DNA of 64,000 nucleotides, from contig NZ_CP010868.1 of NCBI RefSeq assembly GCF_000875775.1, forward strand, positions 744,001 through 808,000, written 5' to 3'. Source of the stretch: Nitrosopumilus piranensis. GTDB taxonomy: Archaea > Thermoproteota > Nitrososphaeria > Nitrososphaerales > Nitrosopumilaceae. Below the pieces are notes generated by a model. That model was not told where the DNA came from. It was given only the letters and a program-made list of their open reading frames with translations, and did not search any database. Positions 45,973-55,513 of this stretch are shown piece by piece (positions within the stretch are counted from its first letter, which is position 1; each line of letters opens with the position of its first letter). The position numbers and the translations under genes were made by a program.

Positions 45973-47745
45973 CTAATTTAATGATGATAGCGTTTTGACT
46001 TGCTCATTGACATAATCAAAACCTTCTTGCCAAAATTTAGGGGATCTTATATCAAGGCCATGTTCAGCAAGAAGTCTTTCTGGCTTTTTTGAACCTCCTG
46101 CTGCAAGAATGTCAATATATGATGAAACAAAATCACTCCCCTCTTTTTTGTATCTTTGAAATAATGACAATGCAAGCAGGTTTCCAAATGAATATGCATA
46201 GCAGTAAAATGGCGTGTGGTAAAAGTGTGGTATGCAACTCCACTCGATTGCAAAATCATCTGAGATCTCAACTGAACTACCAAACTGTTGTTTCAAGTTT
46301 TTTAGATATGTTTTTGAAATTTCATCTATTGTTGTTCCTTCTGCAATCTGTTTGTGAGCATCTACCTCAAAAATCGTGAAAAAAGACTGCCGTAGAATTG
46401 TTGCATACAAATCATCAATCTTTTCAGATAACATTATCTTCTTTTCATCATCTGAAATTTTATCTGAAATATTGTCATACAGCAATAATTCTGAAAACGT
46501 AGATGCCGTTTCGGCCAGTGGTAATGGTGCATCTTGAACCAGAATTGATCTATTTTGTGCTGCTTGACTGTGAACTGCATGGCCTAACTCGTGTGCTAAA
46601 GTAAAGACATCTCTTGATTTTCCTGTAAAATTTACCAAGACATATGGGGTAATTTTTGGTGTTAGTGTGCTACAAAATGCCCCGTCTCTTTTTCCTTGTC
46701 TTACAGCTGAATCTATATGATTTTCATTGAAAACCTTTCTTGCAAAATCTTCTAACGTACTACTAAATTTTCCAAGTGACTCAAAAACTAAATTTACAGA
46801 TTTATTGTACGAATAATTTTTTTCTTTAATGTTGGCAGCAGCTGGTGCATAAATGTCATATCTTCTGAGTTTTTTCATTTTTAGCATCTTTGCCTTTTGC
46901 ACAAAGAATTTTTGAAAGACAGGCGCATTTTTTTTACATACTAAAAGAAGAGATTCTATAGTTTTATCATCAACGTCATTTCCAATATTTCTCATTGAAA
47001 TTGGTGTCTTGTAGCCTCGAATTTCAATACCTTCGTCTTTCCAATTGAGTACAATATTTTGGTAAATCTCTCCAACCACTCCCTTATTTTGATTGTATTT
47101 TCCAAGAATTGTTTTGTAAGCTGTCTCTCGAATTTTTGGATTTGTGTCTCTTACATAATTTGTAAGTTCTTCTCTTGTCATCTTTTTTGTTTTGTTTCCA
47201 ACTTTCATCTGATATTCAAATGAGTTAGTTATTTTGTCATACAATTTTACAAGTGCAGAAATCCCTGTTACATCCAGTGTGTTGATAATTCTCTCTTCTG
47301 GTTCGCTAAGTGAGTATTTTGCAATTAGTCTTTTATGGGCCAAGTATTCTGAAATCTCTCCTGCATCTTTAATCAATCTCTTTGCATTTTTTTCATCAAC
47401 TTGTGTTTTCCACCATAGATCAAAAAAGAGAATCTTGTTTGAAATCTCTGATCCTAATTTTGACATTCTAGTCATTAATGATGTTGCTTCATCTGATTGG
47501 GTGTCAGAAGAGTATGATAAAGATGCATATCCTCCGATCTTGCTCATTTTTTCAGAAATTTCTTCTACTTGCTTTAGTATCTCCATGAATTTTTTAGAAG
47601 ACATTTTTGGATCTAGTTTTGATTTAATTTTTTCAAATTTTCTAGCTTGATTCTCTAACTCTCGAATTTGCTTTTGAAATGCTGGACTTTTTGGATTCTT
47701 TGCTAATTCAGAGAGATCCCACATTCCTAGTTGGTACTGAGACAT
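45973..47745 (-). CDS. pepF: Oligoendopeptidase F-type metallopeptidase (M3)
   Basis: 590 residues. The zinc site HELGHAVH is at about residue 383 (TLAHELGHAVHSQAA), with the downstream Glu in ETASTFSELL. N-terminal helical domain and C-terminal aromatic WSCIPHFYHTPFYCYAYSFGN complete the PepF/M3B pattern. It cleaves short peptides in the cytoplasm. No signal peptide. Confidence 0.94.
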   Translation of the reverse strand: MSQYQLGMWDLSELAKNPKSPAFQKQIRELENQARKFEKIKSKLDPKMSSKKFMEILKQVEEISEKMSKIGGYASLSYSSDTQSDEATSLMTRMSKLGSEISNKILFFDLWWKTQVDEKNAKRLIKDAGEISEYLAHKRLIAKYSLSEPEERIINTLDVTGISALVKLYDKITNSFEYQMKVGNKTKKMTREELTNYVRDTNPKIRETAYKTILGKYNQNKGVVGEIYQNIVLNWKDEGIEIRGYKTPISMRNIGNDVDDKTIESLLLVCKKNAPVFQKFFVQKAKMLKMKKLRRYDIYAPAAANIKEKNYSYNKSVNLVFESLGKFSSTLEDFARKVFNENHIDSAVRQGKRDGAFCSTLTPKITPYVLVNFTGKSRDVFTLAHELGHAVHSQAAQNRSILVQDAPLPLAETASTFSELLLYDNISDKISDDEKKIMLSEKIDDLYATILRQSFFTIFEVDAHKQIAEGTTIDEISKTYLKNLKQQFGSSVEISDDFAIEWSCIPHFYHTPFYCYAYSFGNLLALSLFQRYKKEGSDFVSSYIDILAAGGSKKPERLLAEHGLDIRSPKFWQEGFDYVNEQVKTLSSLN

Positions 47746-47811
47746 CTACTAGTCGTAATTTTCTGACTATTAAAAAATCAATATGATAACATCTTTGTCC
47801 ACTTTTAGTCC

Positions 47812-48024
47812 TCAACTGTTTTTCATTGATTTTAAAATTCTTTTAATTATTGAGTATAATGCTAGGCTAATACCAAAAATTATCCAGGCATAACTATATG
47901 CTGAAGTCTCTTCGATAAATTTAGGTGGGCCTTCCCCTGACAACAAAATTCCTAGGCTGATTCCACCAGCTATTAAAAACCCTATACCTATCCATAAAGC
48001 CCAATGAAATTTTTCTCTATTCAA
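47812..48024 (-). CDS. Small two-span membrane protein
   Basis: 70 residues from TTG 48024. Two spans (about 8-27 and 40-58) with a short polar loop and a basic C-terminus (IIKRILKSMK). Function unknown. Confidence 0.6.
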   Translation of the reverse strand: MNREKFHWALWIGIGFLIAGGISLGILLSGEGPPKFIEETSAYSYAWIIFGISLALYSIIKRILKSMKNS

Positions 48025-48055
48025 CTAACAAGTGTCTTCTAATGCATTAAAAAAA

Positions 48056-48313
48056 TCAATAGTATTCTTTGTGATGATAACACCACTTCCAAATGTCTCC
48101 TGGAATTGCTTTCATTACCGGATGACCTGTCTCCTCAAAATGTTTTGTAGCATGTTTTCCAATAGATGAATCACAACATCCAACATGACCGCATGTTAAA
48201 CACATTCGAATTGCAACAACTGGAAGATGCTCTTTTTCACACTCTTCACAGCTTTTTGTGTTGGGAGTAATTCCTCTTTTTTCTTCTAAAAAATGGTTAC
48301 ACTCTTTTGACAT
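48056..48313 (-). CDS. UBP-type zinc finger protein
   Basis: 85 residues, only the ZnF-UBP domain. Ligands are visible: C4, H6, C19 and C22 (CEECEKEH), CLTCGHVGCCD, the HATKHFEETGH segment and the end WKWCYHHKEYY. Eukaryotic relatives bind the free C-terminus of ubiquitin; an archaeal protein with this fold could recognise SAMP-type modifiers. It lies one base after the inorganic pyrophosphatase gene. Confidence 0.88.
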   Translation of the reverse strand: MSKECNHFLEEKRGITPNTKSCEECEKEHLPVVAIRMCLTCGHVGCCDSSIGKHATKHFEETGHPVMKAIPGDIWKWCYHHKEYY

Positions 48314-48314
48314 C

Positions 48315-48854
48315 TTAGTATTTTTTCAAAGTATTTTTGTATCTTTTAATTGATTCAACAATGATGCTTTTTGCTTCTTTTGCTGATTGCCATCCTAGAA
48401 TTTCAACTTTTTTTCCTTCCAAGTCTTTATACACTTGGAAAAAGTGTGCAATCTCAGAGCGATAGTGATCTTCAATATCTGAAATATCTGTAGTATGTAA
48501 ATACCTGGGATCATTTGTTGAGACACAAATAATTTTGTCATCCAAGTCCCCTGCATCCTTCATTTGAAGTAGACCTATTGGTCTTGCTTCAATTAAAATC
48601 CCCGGATATGTTGGATTTGTGACCAGCACCAACGCATCTAGTGGGTCTCCATCTTCAGATAGTGTTTGAGGAACAAGTCCATAATCTCCTGGATAATGAA
48701 ATGGTGAAAATAATACTCTGTCTAGTTTTATCATGTTGTGTTTTTTATCGTACTCATACTTGTTCATAGAACCTTTAGGAATCTCTACTACTACATTGAT
48801 AATTTCTGGAATGTCTGCACCTGATTCTATATCGTGCCAAAAATTTTTACTCAT
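48315..48854 (-). CDS. ppa: Inorganic pyrophosphatase, family I
   Basis: 179 residues. The metal-binding signature DGDPLDALVLV and the N-terminal VVVEIPKGSMNKYEYDK fit soluble Ppa, as does HYPGDYGLVPQT. It hydrolyses pyrophosphate in the cytoplasm, complementing the membrane pyrophosphatase at 6483. Confidence 0.95.
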   Translation of the reverse strand: MSKNFWHDIESGADIPEIINVVVEIPKGSMNKYEYDKKHNMIKLDRVLFSPFHYPGDYGLVPQTLSEDGDPLDALVLVTNPTYPGILIEARPIGLLQMKDAGDLDDKIICVSTNDPRYLHTTDISDIEDHYRSEIAHFFQVYKDLEGKKVEILGWQSAKEAKSIIVESIKRYKNTLKKY

Positions 48855-48911
48855 TTTCTAGCTAGCATTTTCTTGAATAGTATATGAATTCTGTGAAAAA
48901 ATAAAGAAAGT

Positions 48912-49331
48912 TTAGACTAGCTGATTTTGATTAGGAATGACTCGGTACACCATTACAGTGTACTCTCCCTCAAAGGCTTTTTGCACATCTCCATTTTCAT
49001 CAGTGCTAGAAACTCTAAACTTGTATTCATAAGAGCCGTCTCCTTTAACATCTACTTGAGCAACATGCACCAAATCATCTGCTTCGTCAAAGAATTGAAT
49101 GATTATTGGATGTCTCTCGACATATTCTGAAGGACTACCTGTAACAAATCCCCATGGTAATGTGTTATCTTCTGGAACAATCATTGTTGTAACTGTCTTT
49201 TTGAGGCTTATCTCTTCATTGATGGGTGTAATTGTTGTCGACTCGGAAGTTTCTGCAATTATTTCTGATGGAAACATCAGAACTGCAAAAGATGCAATAA
49301 TTGCTAGAAAAATACCTGACTTTGTTCTCAT
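48912..49331 (-). CDS. Secreted hypothetical protein
   Basis: 139 residues. Signal peptide about 1-26 (SGIFLAIIASFAVLMFPSEIIAE). The mature part is a single beta-sandwich-like domain (IIIQFFDEADDLVHVAQVDVKGDGSYEYKFRV, AFEGEYTVMVYRV) resembling Ig-like surface modules. Function unknown. Confidence 0.65.
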   Translation of the reverse strand: MRTKSGIFLAIIASFAVLMFPSEIIAETSESTTITPINEEISLKKTVTTMIVPEDNTLPWGFVTGSPSEYVERHPIIIQFFDEADDLVHVAQVDVKGDGSYEYKFRVSSTDENGDVQKAFEGEYTVMVYRVIPNQNQLV

Positions 49332-49379
49332 AAGTGAATATTTTCCAAAGTTACTTAAAAAATTTATTACAAATTTGTA

Positions 49380-49511
49380 CTATGGTAATTCATCTTCCAA
49401 GTCAGAACATGCTTTGTGAACCCATTGTTCTTTGGAATTTTTTAGAATCTCTTTTCCCACTTTGATTGCCTCTCCACACTCTATGCATTTTCCTGGAAAT
49501 CGTGCCTTCAT
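49380..49511 (-). CDS. Small zinc-knuckle protein (43 aa)
   Basis: ATG 49511 to TAG 49380. It has GKCIECGEAIKVGKEIL and WVHKACSD, giving a CxxC...HxxxC zinc site that looks like a small PARP/RING-like finger. Good codon use and isolated position support it. Function unknown. Confidence 0.65.
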   Translation of the reverse strand: MKARFPGKCIECGEAIKVGKEILKNSKEQWVHKACSDLEDELP

Positions 49512-49609
49512 ATCTTTCTTTGATTGTTATCTAATTTTAAGTAGATGGATTGACATGTAGTCTAGGTATTTTTTGCTTCATTTTACTTTGAGATATTGAT
49601 ATCTTTGAT

Positions 49610-51100
49610 TTACGAATTATATCTTTGTATGGTTATGGGTTTTCTTTCTAATCTGCTGATAATTCCCTTTATTTGATTTATACTAAATGGCTTGTTAATA
49701 ACAATTGATGCCCCATATCTCTTTAGCATATCTTCCATACCTTTTGTAACATCTTCTGTTATCATGACAATTTTTGTTGTCGCATCTTTTTTTCTAATCT
49801 CTTTTAAGGCAATAATTCCATCTAATCTTTTTGTATGCCCATCAATGAATATGATGTCTGGATTGTATTTTCCCCTCATTTTAATGACATCGACTCCTTT
49901 GGAAAGAATTTTTATGCCTAACATTTCAAGTATTTTACAAAGTACTCTGACTACTAGATGATTATCACTAACAACTATTGCAGTCTTTGGCCTGCTATTT
50001 ACAAAATTAGGGATATTATTTAAAAACCTGTTTTTTTCTTTGCTGTACTGTTCTGCATGTTCTCTTTTCTGCATGTTTCCTATTATTTTCAGGATTTTTT
50101 TGAAATTAGATGTTTTGTGTCTTACAAACTTTGAATTCTTGTATTTGTTTTGATATGACTTGGCTGTTTGTGCATCTGACTCTGATTCTGCAAGCTTGTT
50201 TCTTAACATGAAAATACCTATTAGAGTTATTGAAACTGAAACCATATCCATTGATGTGATTTCTTCAGAAAGGAATATTCCTGCAAAGATAATTCCAAAC
50301 ACTGATGTTGTAGAATACAACAAAACACTTCTTACTGCACCAATTTTTTTCAAGCCTGCTAAAAATAACAATGTTGACATTCCAGTACCAAGTATCGCAA
50401 TTATCGCAATACTTGGAAGGTGTGATATTTCAAAGTCCATTGGTATCTGTAAAATAGCTATGAACAATAATGCTATACCCGCACATACAAATGATATGAT
50501 TTGCGTTACTCTTCTGGAATCATACTTGTCTCCAATATACTTACATAATGTAATATCAATTCCATACAAAAATCCTGAAATGATAATTAACAAGTCTCCT
50601 GTCATGATGTTGTGAATATTCATCCCATTTTCAACAATGTTGTTTAGAATGGGGATCACCATCATTCCGATAACGATCATGGAAAATGGAATGCATTCCT
50701 TTATGTTTAGCCTCTCTTTGAAAACGACCATTGCAATTATTAGGGAAAAAACTATCTCACTATTGCTAAAAATTGATGCGTTTACTGCTGTTGAGTTTTG
50801 CAATCCAAAAAAATACGTTGCCAACGCTGCAACTTCTGATAAACCAATAAGTCCCATGAATAGAATGTCTTTTCGTGAAAATTTGCTAACTGAATCTGTT
50901 TTTCTTGCTATGGGTGTAAAAAATGCCCCACATATCATGTATACAAGAAATGTCATTACTATTGGATTTATCCCAATTGAACTCTCTCCAATCTCTAACA
51001 TCGGTTTTGATACCACATGTACCAGAGATGATAAAGCTGCTGCAATAATGACTAAATAATATCCTAGATAATTCTTGTTTTTGACTAAACTACATCTCAA
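49610..51100 (-). CDS. DMT/EamA-type membrane transporter fused to a receiver (REC) domain
   Basis: 496 residues. Ten membrane segments in two EamA-like halves (about 8-155 and 165-300; SEIVFSLIIAMVVFKERL is a typical motif end) are followed by a linker rich in Lys and a cytoplasmic REC domain (about 371-486). In REC the phosphoacceptor is D420 (PDIIFIDGH), with T447 and K470 (INKPFS) conserved; the acidic pair is D379-N380, with the second residue replaced. A transporter under two-component control is implied. The upstream gene is a wHTH regulator. Confidence 0.8.
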   Translation of the reverse strand: MRCSLVKNKNYLGYYLVIIAAALSSLVHVVSKPMLEIGESSIGINPIVMTFLVYMICGAFFTPIARKTDSVSKFSRKDILFMGLIGLSEVAALATYFFGLQNSTAVNASIFSNSEIVFSLIIAMVVFKERLNIKECIPFSMIVIGMMVIPILNNIVENGMNIHNIMTGDLLIIISGFLYGIDITLCKYIGDKYDSRRVTQIISFVCAGIALLFIAILQIPMDFEISHLPSIAIIAILGTGMSTLLFLAGLKKIGAVRSVLLYSTTSVFGIIFAGIFLSEEITSMDMVSVSITLIGIFMLRNKLAESESDAQTAKSYQNKYKNSKFVRHKTSNFKKILKIIGNMQKREHAEQYSKEKNRFLNNIPNFVNSRPKTAIVVSDNHLVVRVLCKILEMLGIKILSKGVDVIKMRGKYNPDIIFIDGHTKRLDGIIALKEIRKKDATTKIVMITEDVTKGMEDMLKRYGASIVINKPFSINQIKGIISRLERKPITIQRYNS

Positions 51101-51159
51101 TTGTTTCCATTTATGGAAATGACACCATCATTTAATAATATGATCCTTGTATTTTGTTC

Positions 51160-51756
51160 CTAAAACCGTATGGCTTTGATGAATAGGCTTTTCTCAGAAT
51201 CCATCAACTGTAATTCTACACTCATTCTTTTGCCTTCTAAATTAATTCTTAGATTGCTGAACGCACATAGGTATTTGTTGATTTTTTTATTATCTCGTGA
51301 AATCTGTTCTGCTTTGTATAGTAACCCATTATCAATCAAATTGTTAATTTTTCTGTAACCTGATGTCTGTGATAGATTGCAATCCTCAATAATCTCTGAA
51401 ATTATTTTTGGGGTTTCTGCAACTGACTCTAGAATTGCTTTTTTCTCTAAATCCCCAAATGACTGTAAAATCATTTGAGACATTTTTTCATCACGTAAAA
51501 TGTACCACCCTTCTTTTGATTTTGACTTTGATTGAAAAATGTTTTCAAAGAATTTTCTCTCTAGACCATCTGCACCTTTTCCAAAAAACTCTCTTAACAC
51601 CAAATCTAGTTTATCAAATTCTTCCATTGCCTGTGTAAATGAAATTCCATATTTTTCAAATAACCTGTCTTCAATTTTTTTGACCGTATTTTGTCCAAGA
51701 TTTTTCCTGATAATTTCTTCTAATGATTTGGCAATAAGGTTGTCTAAACCTGGCAT
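51160..51756 (-). CDS. NitrOD5-like domain plus winged-helix regulator
   Basis: 198 residues. The N-terminal 85 residues (LGQNTVKKIEDRLFEKYGIS, VLREFFGKGADGLERKF) match the domain known in thaumarchaeal signalling proteins as NitrOD5, named here from memory. Residues 95-165 form a winged helix (SFGDLEKKAILESVAETPKI, NLSQTSGYRKINNLIDNGLL). It is upstream of the transporter-receiver gene on the same strand, so it may regulate it. Confidence 0.7.
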   Translation of the reverse strand: MPGLDNLIAKSLEEIIRKNLGQNTVKKIEDRLFEKYGISFTQAMEEFDKLDLVLREFFGKGADGLERKFFENIFQSKSKSKEGWYILRDEKMSQMILQSFGDLEKKAILESVAETPKIISEIIEDCNLSQTSGYRKINNLIDNGLLYKAEQISRDNKKINKYLCAFSNLRINLEGKRMSVELQLMDSEKSLFIKAIRF

Positions 51757-51843
51757 ACTAGTGTATAATCCTGATCATTTATTAATTTTCTCTGTGGAAA
51801 TGAGGGATATTTTTATTAAATACTATTCCCAAATTTGGTAATA

Positions 51844-52341
51844 ATGACAATTCAACTTTTTGATGAAAATAATATGCGTCAGCTACCTGATGAAGAAAGA
51901 TTTGAAATTTGTAATGATGTATTAAGAAATGAAACTGATGAATCAAAGAGATGGGATGCTGTATGGCTTGTAGGTGAATTGGCCGAAGATCAGGATGATA
52001 AAAATCTGTTACGAAATAGAGTAGCTGATCTTTTAGAGTGGGTCTTACGTAATGATACAAATGGTGTAGTAAAACATGAAGCAAGTTTTCAAATTGCTGC
52101 AAGAAACCTTAGACATAAAATACATGTTTTGACAGATATTGCACTTAATGATAAAAGTGTTCTTTCAAAACATGAAGCAATTGAAGCACTTGGGTTAATG
52201 AGGGCATTTGAGATCGAGGATGAAATTAAAAAAGCACTTGATGATCCAAGTATAGATGTGCGAGAAACTGCTGAGTTTGTTCTAAAGAGATTTGATCGTT
52301 TACGTAATAGTGGGGAGTATAAACCATCTGATATACTGTAG
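51844..52341 (+). CDS. HEAT-repeat protein
   Basis: 165 residues from ATG 51844. About four HEAT-like helical pairs are seen (SKRWDAVWLVGELAEDQDD, GVVKHEASFQIAARNL, SVLSKHEAIEALGLM, IDVRETAEFVLKRF), similar to DOHH or PBS-lyase repeats. No catalytic residues are evident. It is followed nine bases later by the YkgJ gene, probably in an operon. Confidence 0.75.
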   Translation: MTIQLFDENNMRQLPDEERFEICNDVLRNETDESKRWDAVWLVGELAEDQDDKNLLRNRVADLLEWVLRNDTNGVVKHEASFQIAARNLRHKIHVLTDIALNDKSVLSKHEAIEALGLMRAFEIEDEIKKALDDPSIDVRETAEFVLKRFDRLRNSGEYKPSDIL

Positions 52342-52350
52342 CGTTTGTTT

Positions 52351-52854
52351 ATGCAAGAAAATCTAAACTCATCACATTGGAAAGGATTATGTGAAAAGTG
52401 TGATCACAAATCATGTTGTAATGATTATGTCACCCCTTTTGTTACTGCCTTAGAATATGAACAATTAAGTAAATTGAGTAACAAAGACTTTGCAGATCCT
52501 GTATTGATTAATGGAATTAATGGTTATGCTTTAAAAAAGAAAAAAAACTCTGAAGAATGCATCTTTTGGGATCGAGAAAAAGGATGCACTGTTTATGAAA
52601 AACGACCATTTGATTGCAAAGTTTTTCCATTTGACATATACAAAATAGATGGAAAATATACTTGGGTAGTGTATTCATGTAATCCTGAATCTGATTGGAG
52701 TTGGTCCGAAGGCTTACTCCAAGTTTTGGAAAAAGATGCAATTACTATGGATCTCTTAGAACACATTGATGCTTTTTCAGATTTGGGTAGATTAGAATCT
52801 TCAGACAAGTCTTATGATTTTGTAATTCTCAGGGAAGTAATTTTGCCAAAATAA
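52351..52854 (+). CDS. YkgJ-family cysteine cluster protein (UPF0153-like)
   Basis: 167 residues from ATG 52351. The cysteine pattern CEKCDHKSCC...CIFWDREKGCTVYEKRPFDCKVFPF (C-rich, CxxC...CxxxRPxxCKxFPF) is diagnostic. The family probably binds zinc or an Fe-S cluster. Coupled to the HEAT gene upstream. Confidence 0.88.
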   Translation: MQENLNSSHWKGLCEKCDHKSCCNDYVTPFVTALEYEQLSKLSNKDFADPVLINGINGYALKKKKNSEECIFWDREKGCTVYEKRPFDCKVFPFDIYKIDGKYTWVVYSCNPESDWSWSEGLLQVLEKDAITMDLLEHIDAFSDLGRLESSDKSYDFVILREVILPK

Positions 52855-52891
52855 ACCCATCTTATAATTACAAGTACTATAGATATTAAAT

Positions 52892-53647
52892 ATGGACACC
52901 GTCCCAGAAAAACTTTCAAATCCTATTAGTCTTAGAGCAATCATACTTATTCTAAGTATTGTACTTGGATTCCATTTTTTGGTAAATTTTATTGAAGATA
53001 CAGACTTGTTGGTTTATGGATTCTCTCTGATAATTCCTGGAAGTGTTTCTATTTTTAGTTTTATTGTTGCACGGAAGTATTCTGATTCCTTAGTCTTTTC
53101 CAGATCTTATTATTTTCTAGCATTTGGCTTTGCTAGTCTCTTTCTAGCTGAGTTAACTTACTTAATTTATGATCTATTTCTAGGAATTGATCCATATCCT
53201 TCAATTGCTGATGTCTTCTTTTTCATATTTTATCCCATGATTTCTTTATTCGTGTTCAAACACATACAGTTTTTCTCTTCCCCAACTAGTATTTCGGACA
53301 AAATCATTCTGGGAATTATTCCTGTGGCAATAACTACATTGTATCTCTCAATTACAATTTCTGAAGAATTTAATTTTGATTTTTTTTATGGAATCCTATT
53401 TGTTTCTGCCACTTCAATCTCTTTTGCCCTTTCTATTTATGCATTAAAAATTTTTCAGGGTAGCTTAGTGGGAACCTCTTGGATAATTATGGTTGCAGGC
53501 ATCTTAATTTTGGTAGGTGGAGATATTTGGTATTATTATATTGAATTGTTTGAAGAATACACATTAAGTCATACTGTAAATGTTTTTTGGTACTTGGGAT
53601 ATCTTGTGATTTTGTATTCTTTAATTAAACATAGATCATCACTTTGA
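52892..53647 (+). CDS. Integral membrane protein, sensor-like
   Basis: 251 residues with about eight spans. The motif YPSIADVFFFIFYPMISL is reminiscent of the membrane sensor regions found ahead of diguanylate cyclases and histidine kinases, but no catalytic domain follows. The gene stops before any kinase domain. Function unknown. Confidence 0.65.
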   Translation: MDTVPEKLSNPISLRAIILILSIVLGFHFLVNFIEDTDLLVYGFSLIIPGSVSIFSFIVARKYSDSLVFSRSYYFLAFGFASLFLAELTYLIYDLFLGIDPYPSIADVFFFIFYPMISLFVFKHIQFFSSPTSISDKIILGIIPVAITTLYLSITISEEFNFDFFYGILFVSATSISFALSIYALKIFQGSLVGTSWIIMVAGILILVGGDIWYYYIELFEEYTLSHTVNVFWYLGYLVILYSLIKHRSSL

Positions 53648-53797
53648 TTTACTTCAATTGTATTGCAGTAGTTTGGAAAAATTTGAAAATAATTTCATCT
53701 ATGATGTAAAAATTCCTAGTCTGCTTATTTTGAATAATTTGCTGATTTCAACCTAAGTATGATGCACCCTTAAATCTTATACCAACAATAATCTTCT

Positions 53798-54084
53798 ATG
53801 GAAAATCCTTATACTGATTTTGTTGGAAAAGTATGGGAACAATTTCCACAACTTGCCCAATTGCATAACTTAGAAAATACGACTGTCCCAATGTGTAATC
53901 TAGATCAATTTGTTGAATCTACATATCATAATTTTATAACAAACAGAAAATTGTTTTGTTTACTGCTTCTTCAATATCTGATCATTTTGTAAATGAGTTA
54001 TTGAGCAAAGGTGCTCACTCTTGTATACGAAAACCTGTAGACATCGATGTGTTATTAGAAAAGATTGAAAGGTTGAATGAATAA
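53798..54084 (+). pseudogene. Broken gene ending in a receiver-domain fragment
   Basis: ATG 53798 opens a 64-codon frame (MENPYTDFVGKVWEQFPQLA...) ending at 53992. In a second frame from 53932 to 54084 the translation is QKIVLFTASSISDHFVNELL, then GAHSCIRKP and a terminal helix, the C-terminal half of a REC domain with its conserved Lys. The two frames overlap and the N-terminal half of REC (phosphoacceptor) is absent. It is either decayed or an assembly problem. Confidence 0.5.
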
Positions 54085-54193
54085 TGGAAACAAAGGGAAA
54101 AAATCGGTAAAAATAGCAATAGGATTTTAGAACTAAGACTTTATTTCATATTCAACTCTATACTAAAAACAACCGACATATGGTTCAATTCCT

Positions 54194-55179
54194 TTACTTT
54201 TGAACCATATTTTCATATACTTTCATTATGCATTTACAATGATACTCGGGGGTAAATTCAATTGGTAGCTCACTTACTATCTCATTTTTATGATTAAACA
54301 CTTGTAAACCACAAGCCAACGCTTCAAGTCCAGTTTTTGACCAAGCCTGTACAGGATCCCCATCAGAATATGTATAAATTTTGATATCTACTAACTTATT
54401 GTATTGGTTATAAAGTAATGGCATTTTATAAAATGGCAGTCCCGTATTTTTTGAACTATGAAAAGTGTCATCACCTCTATCAAACACTTCAATATCCCAA
54501 ATACAATGTTTCATTAAATATTTTTGTACAGATGGAAAATCAACATATCTAATTTTTATGTAAAGTGCTTTCTCAGTTTTTTTTCTATTTCAGGCATTGG
54601 TCTGAATAATTCAGTGTCAATGGCATTACTGCAAACATATGGTTTTGGTAATTCTGGATGTTTTAATACGTGTTCTTCCAAGTCAGGTGTTGAACAAATT
54701 ATAGCATCTGCATGACTAGAACATTCCACTAATTCTTTTTCATTGTTTGGTTTTATCAAGTCTGAGCCATGAAACTGTAATATTATTTTCTTGTTTGGAA
54801 ATATCTTTTTGTATTCGGGAACTATTTTGTGGATACCATGAATGTGAATTATACCATAATCTTTGGCTTGTCGTTTACAATAATAAAGATATTCTTTACC
54901 TCCCATATCAACTGATTCTTGTTGATAATACTTAGTCATACCAAACGGATCATGTATTGTTCTCATAATTACATGGGATTCATAGCCATTTTTGTTAAGT
55001 TCGCGAGATAATAATGAAGCAACCCCTGCAGTATCCCAAATATGAAGAACTCTTTTGTAATTCTCTATGCCATTTACCTGACATTTATTATCTCTGTAAG
55101 TATTAACTCTAATGGATACTAACTTTATTGCATTCTTGATTTTTTTTGGTATTGTTTTTTTCCAATTCATTATATTCAT
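54194..55179 (-). pseudogene. Glycosyltransferase (GT4-like) split by a frameshift at A8
   Basis: Upstream frame from ATG 55179 to 54556 (207 aa; VLHIWDTAGVASLLSRELN, IIHIHGIHK, ILQFHGSD, AIDTELFRP) and downstream frame to 54194 (WSKTGLEALACGLQVF, the C-terminal nucleotide-sugar binding motif) are two halves of one GT. Continuous sense resumes if one base is adjusted in the coding-strand A8 tract (T8 at 54577-54584), giving EKKTEKALYIKIRYVDFPSV before the second part. Either a true frameshift, phase variation or sequencing error. Confidence 0.75.
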
Positions 55180-55188
55180 ACTTTATGT

Positions 55189-55513
55189 AATTCGTAGTTA
55201 TACTATAAAAATAAATGACTAACTAATGTTTATGAAAATTATTTATAAAAAAAATGATAAAACATTACTTTATTGATATGTGCAAATAACCTTTGAGATT
55301 ACACAAAAATCTTTTGAAATGTTACGATAATTAATTAATCGTTAAACAATTAAAACTCAAAGAAATTAAAAAGTAATTTGGATTCTGATACTGTAAAGTT
55401 TATGGTTGATGACTCATAAAAATTATGTATGATCAACTGCAGATTTGACAGAACATTCTACAGTAACCTTTTTAGTTGTAAATGGCATGAGTGTAGGATA
55501 CGAAATCTAAGAT
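55189..55513. other. AT-rich intergenic stretch with no gene
   Basis: Very AT-rich, with many short A/T palindromes (TTAATTAATCGTTAA, TTATTTATAA). It is divergent between the broken glycosyltransferase and the small gene at 55514. I see no tRNA, CRISPR or long ORF; it probably contains promoters only. Confidence 0.4.
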
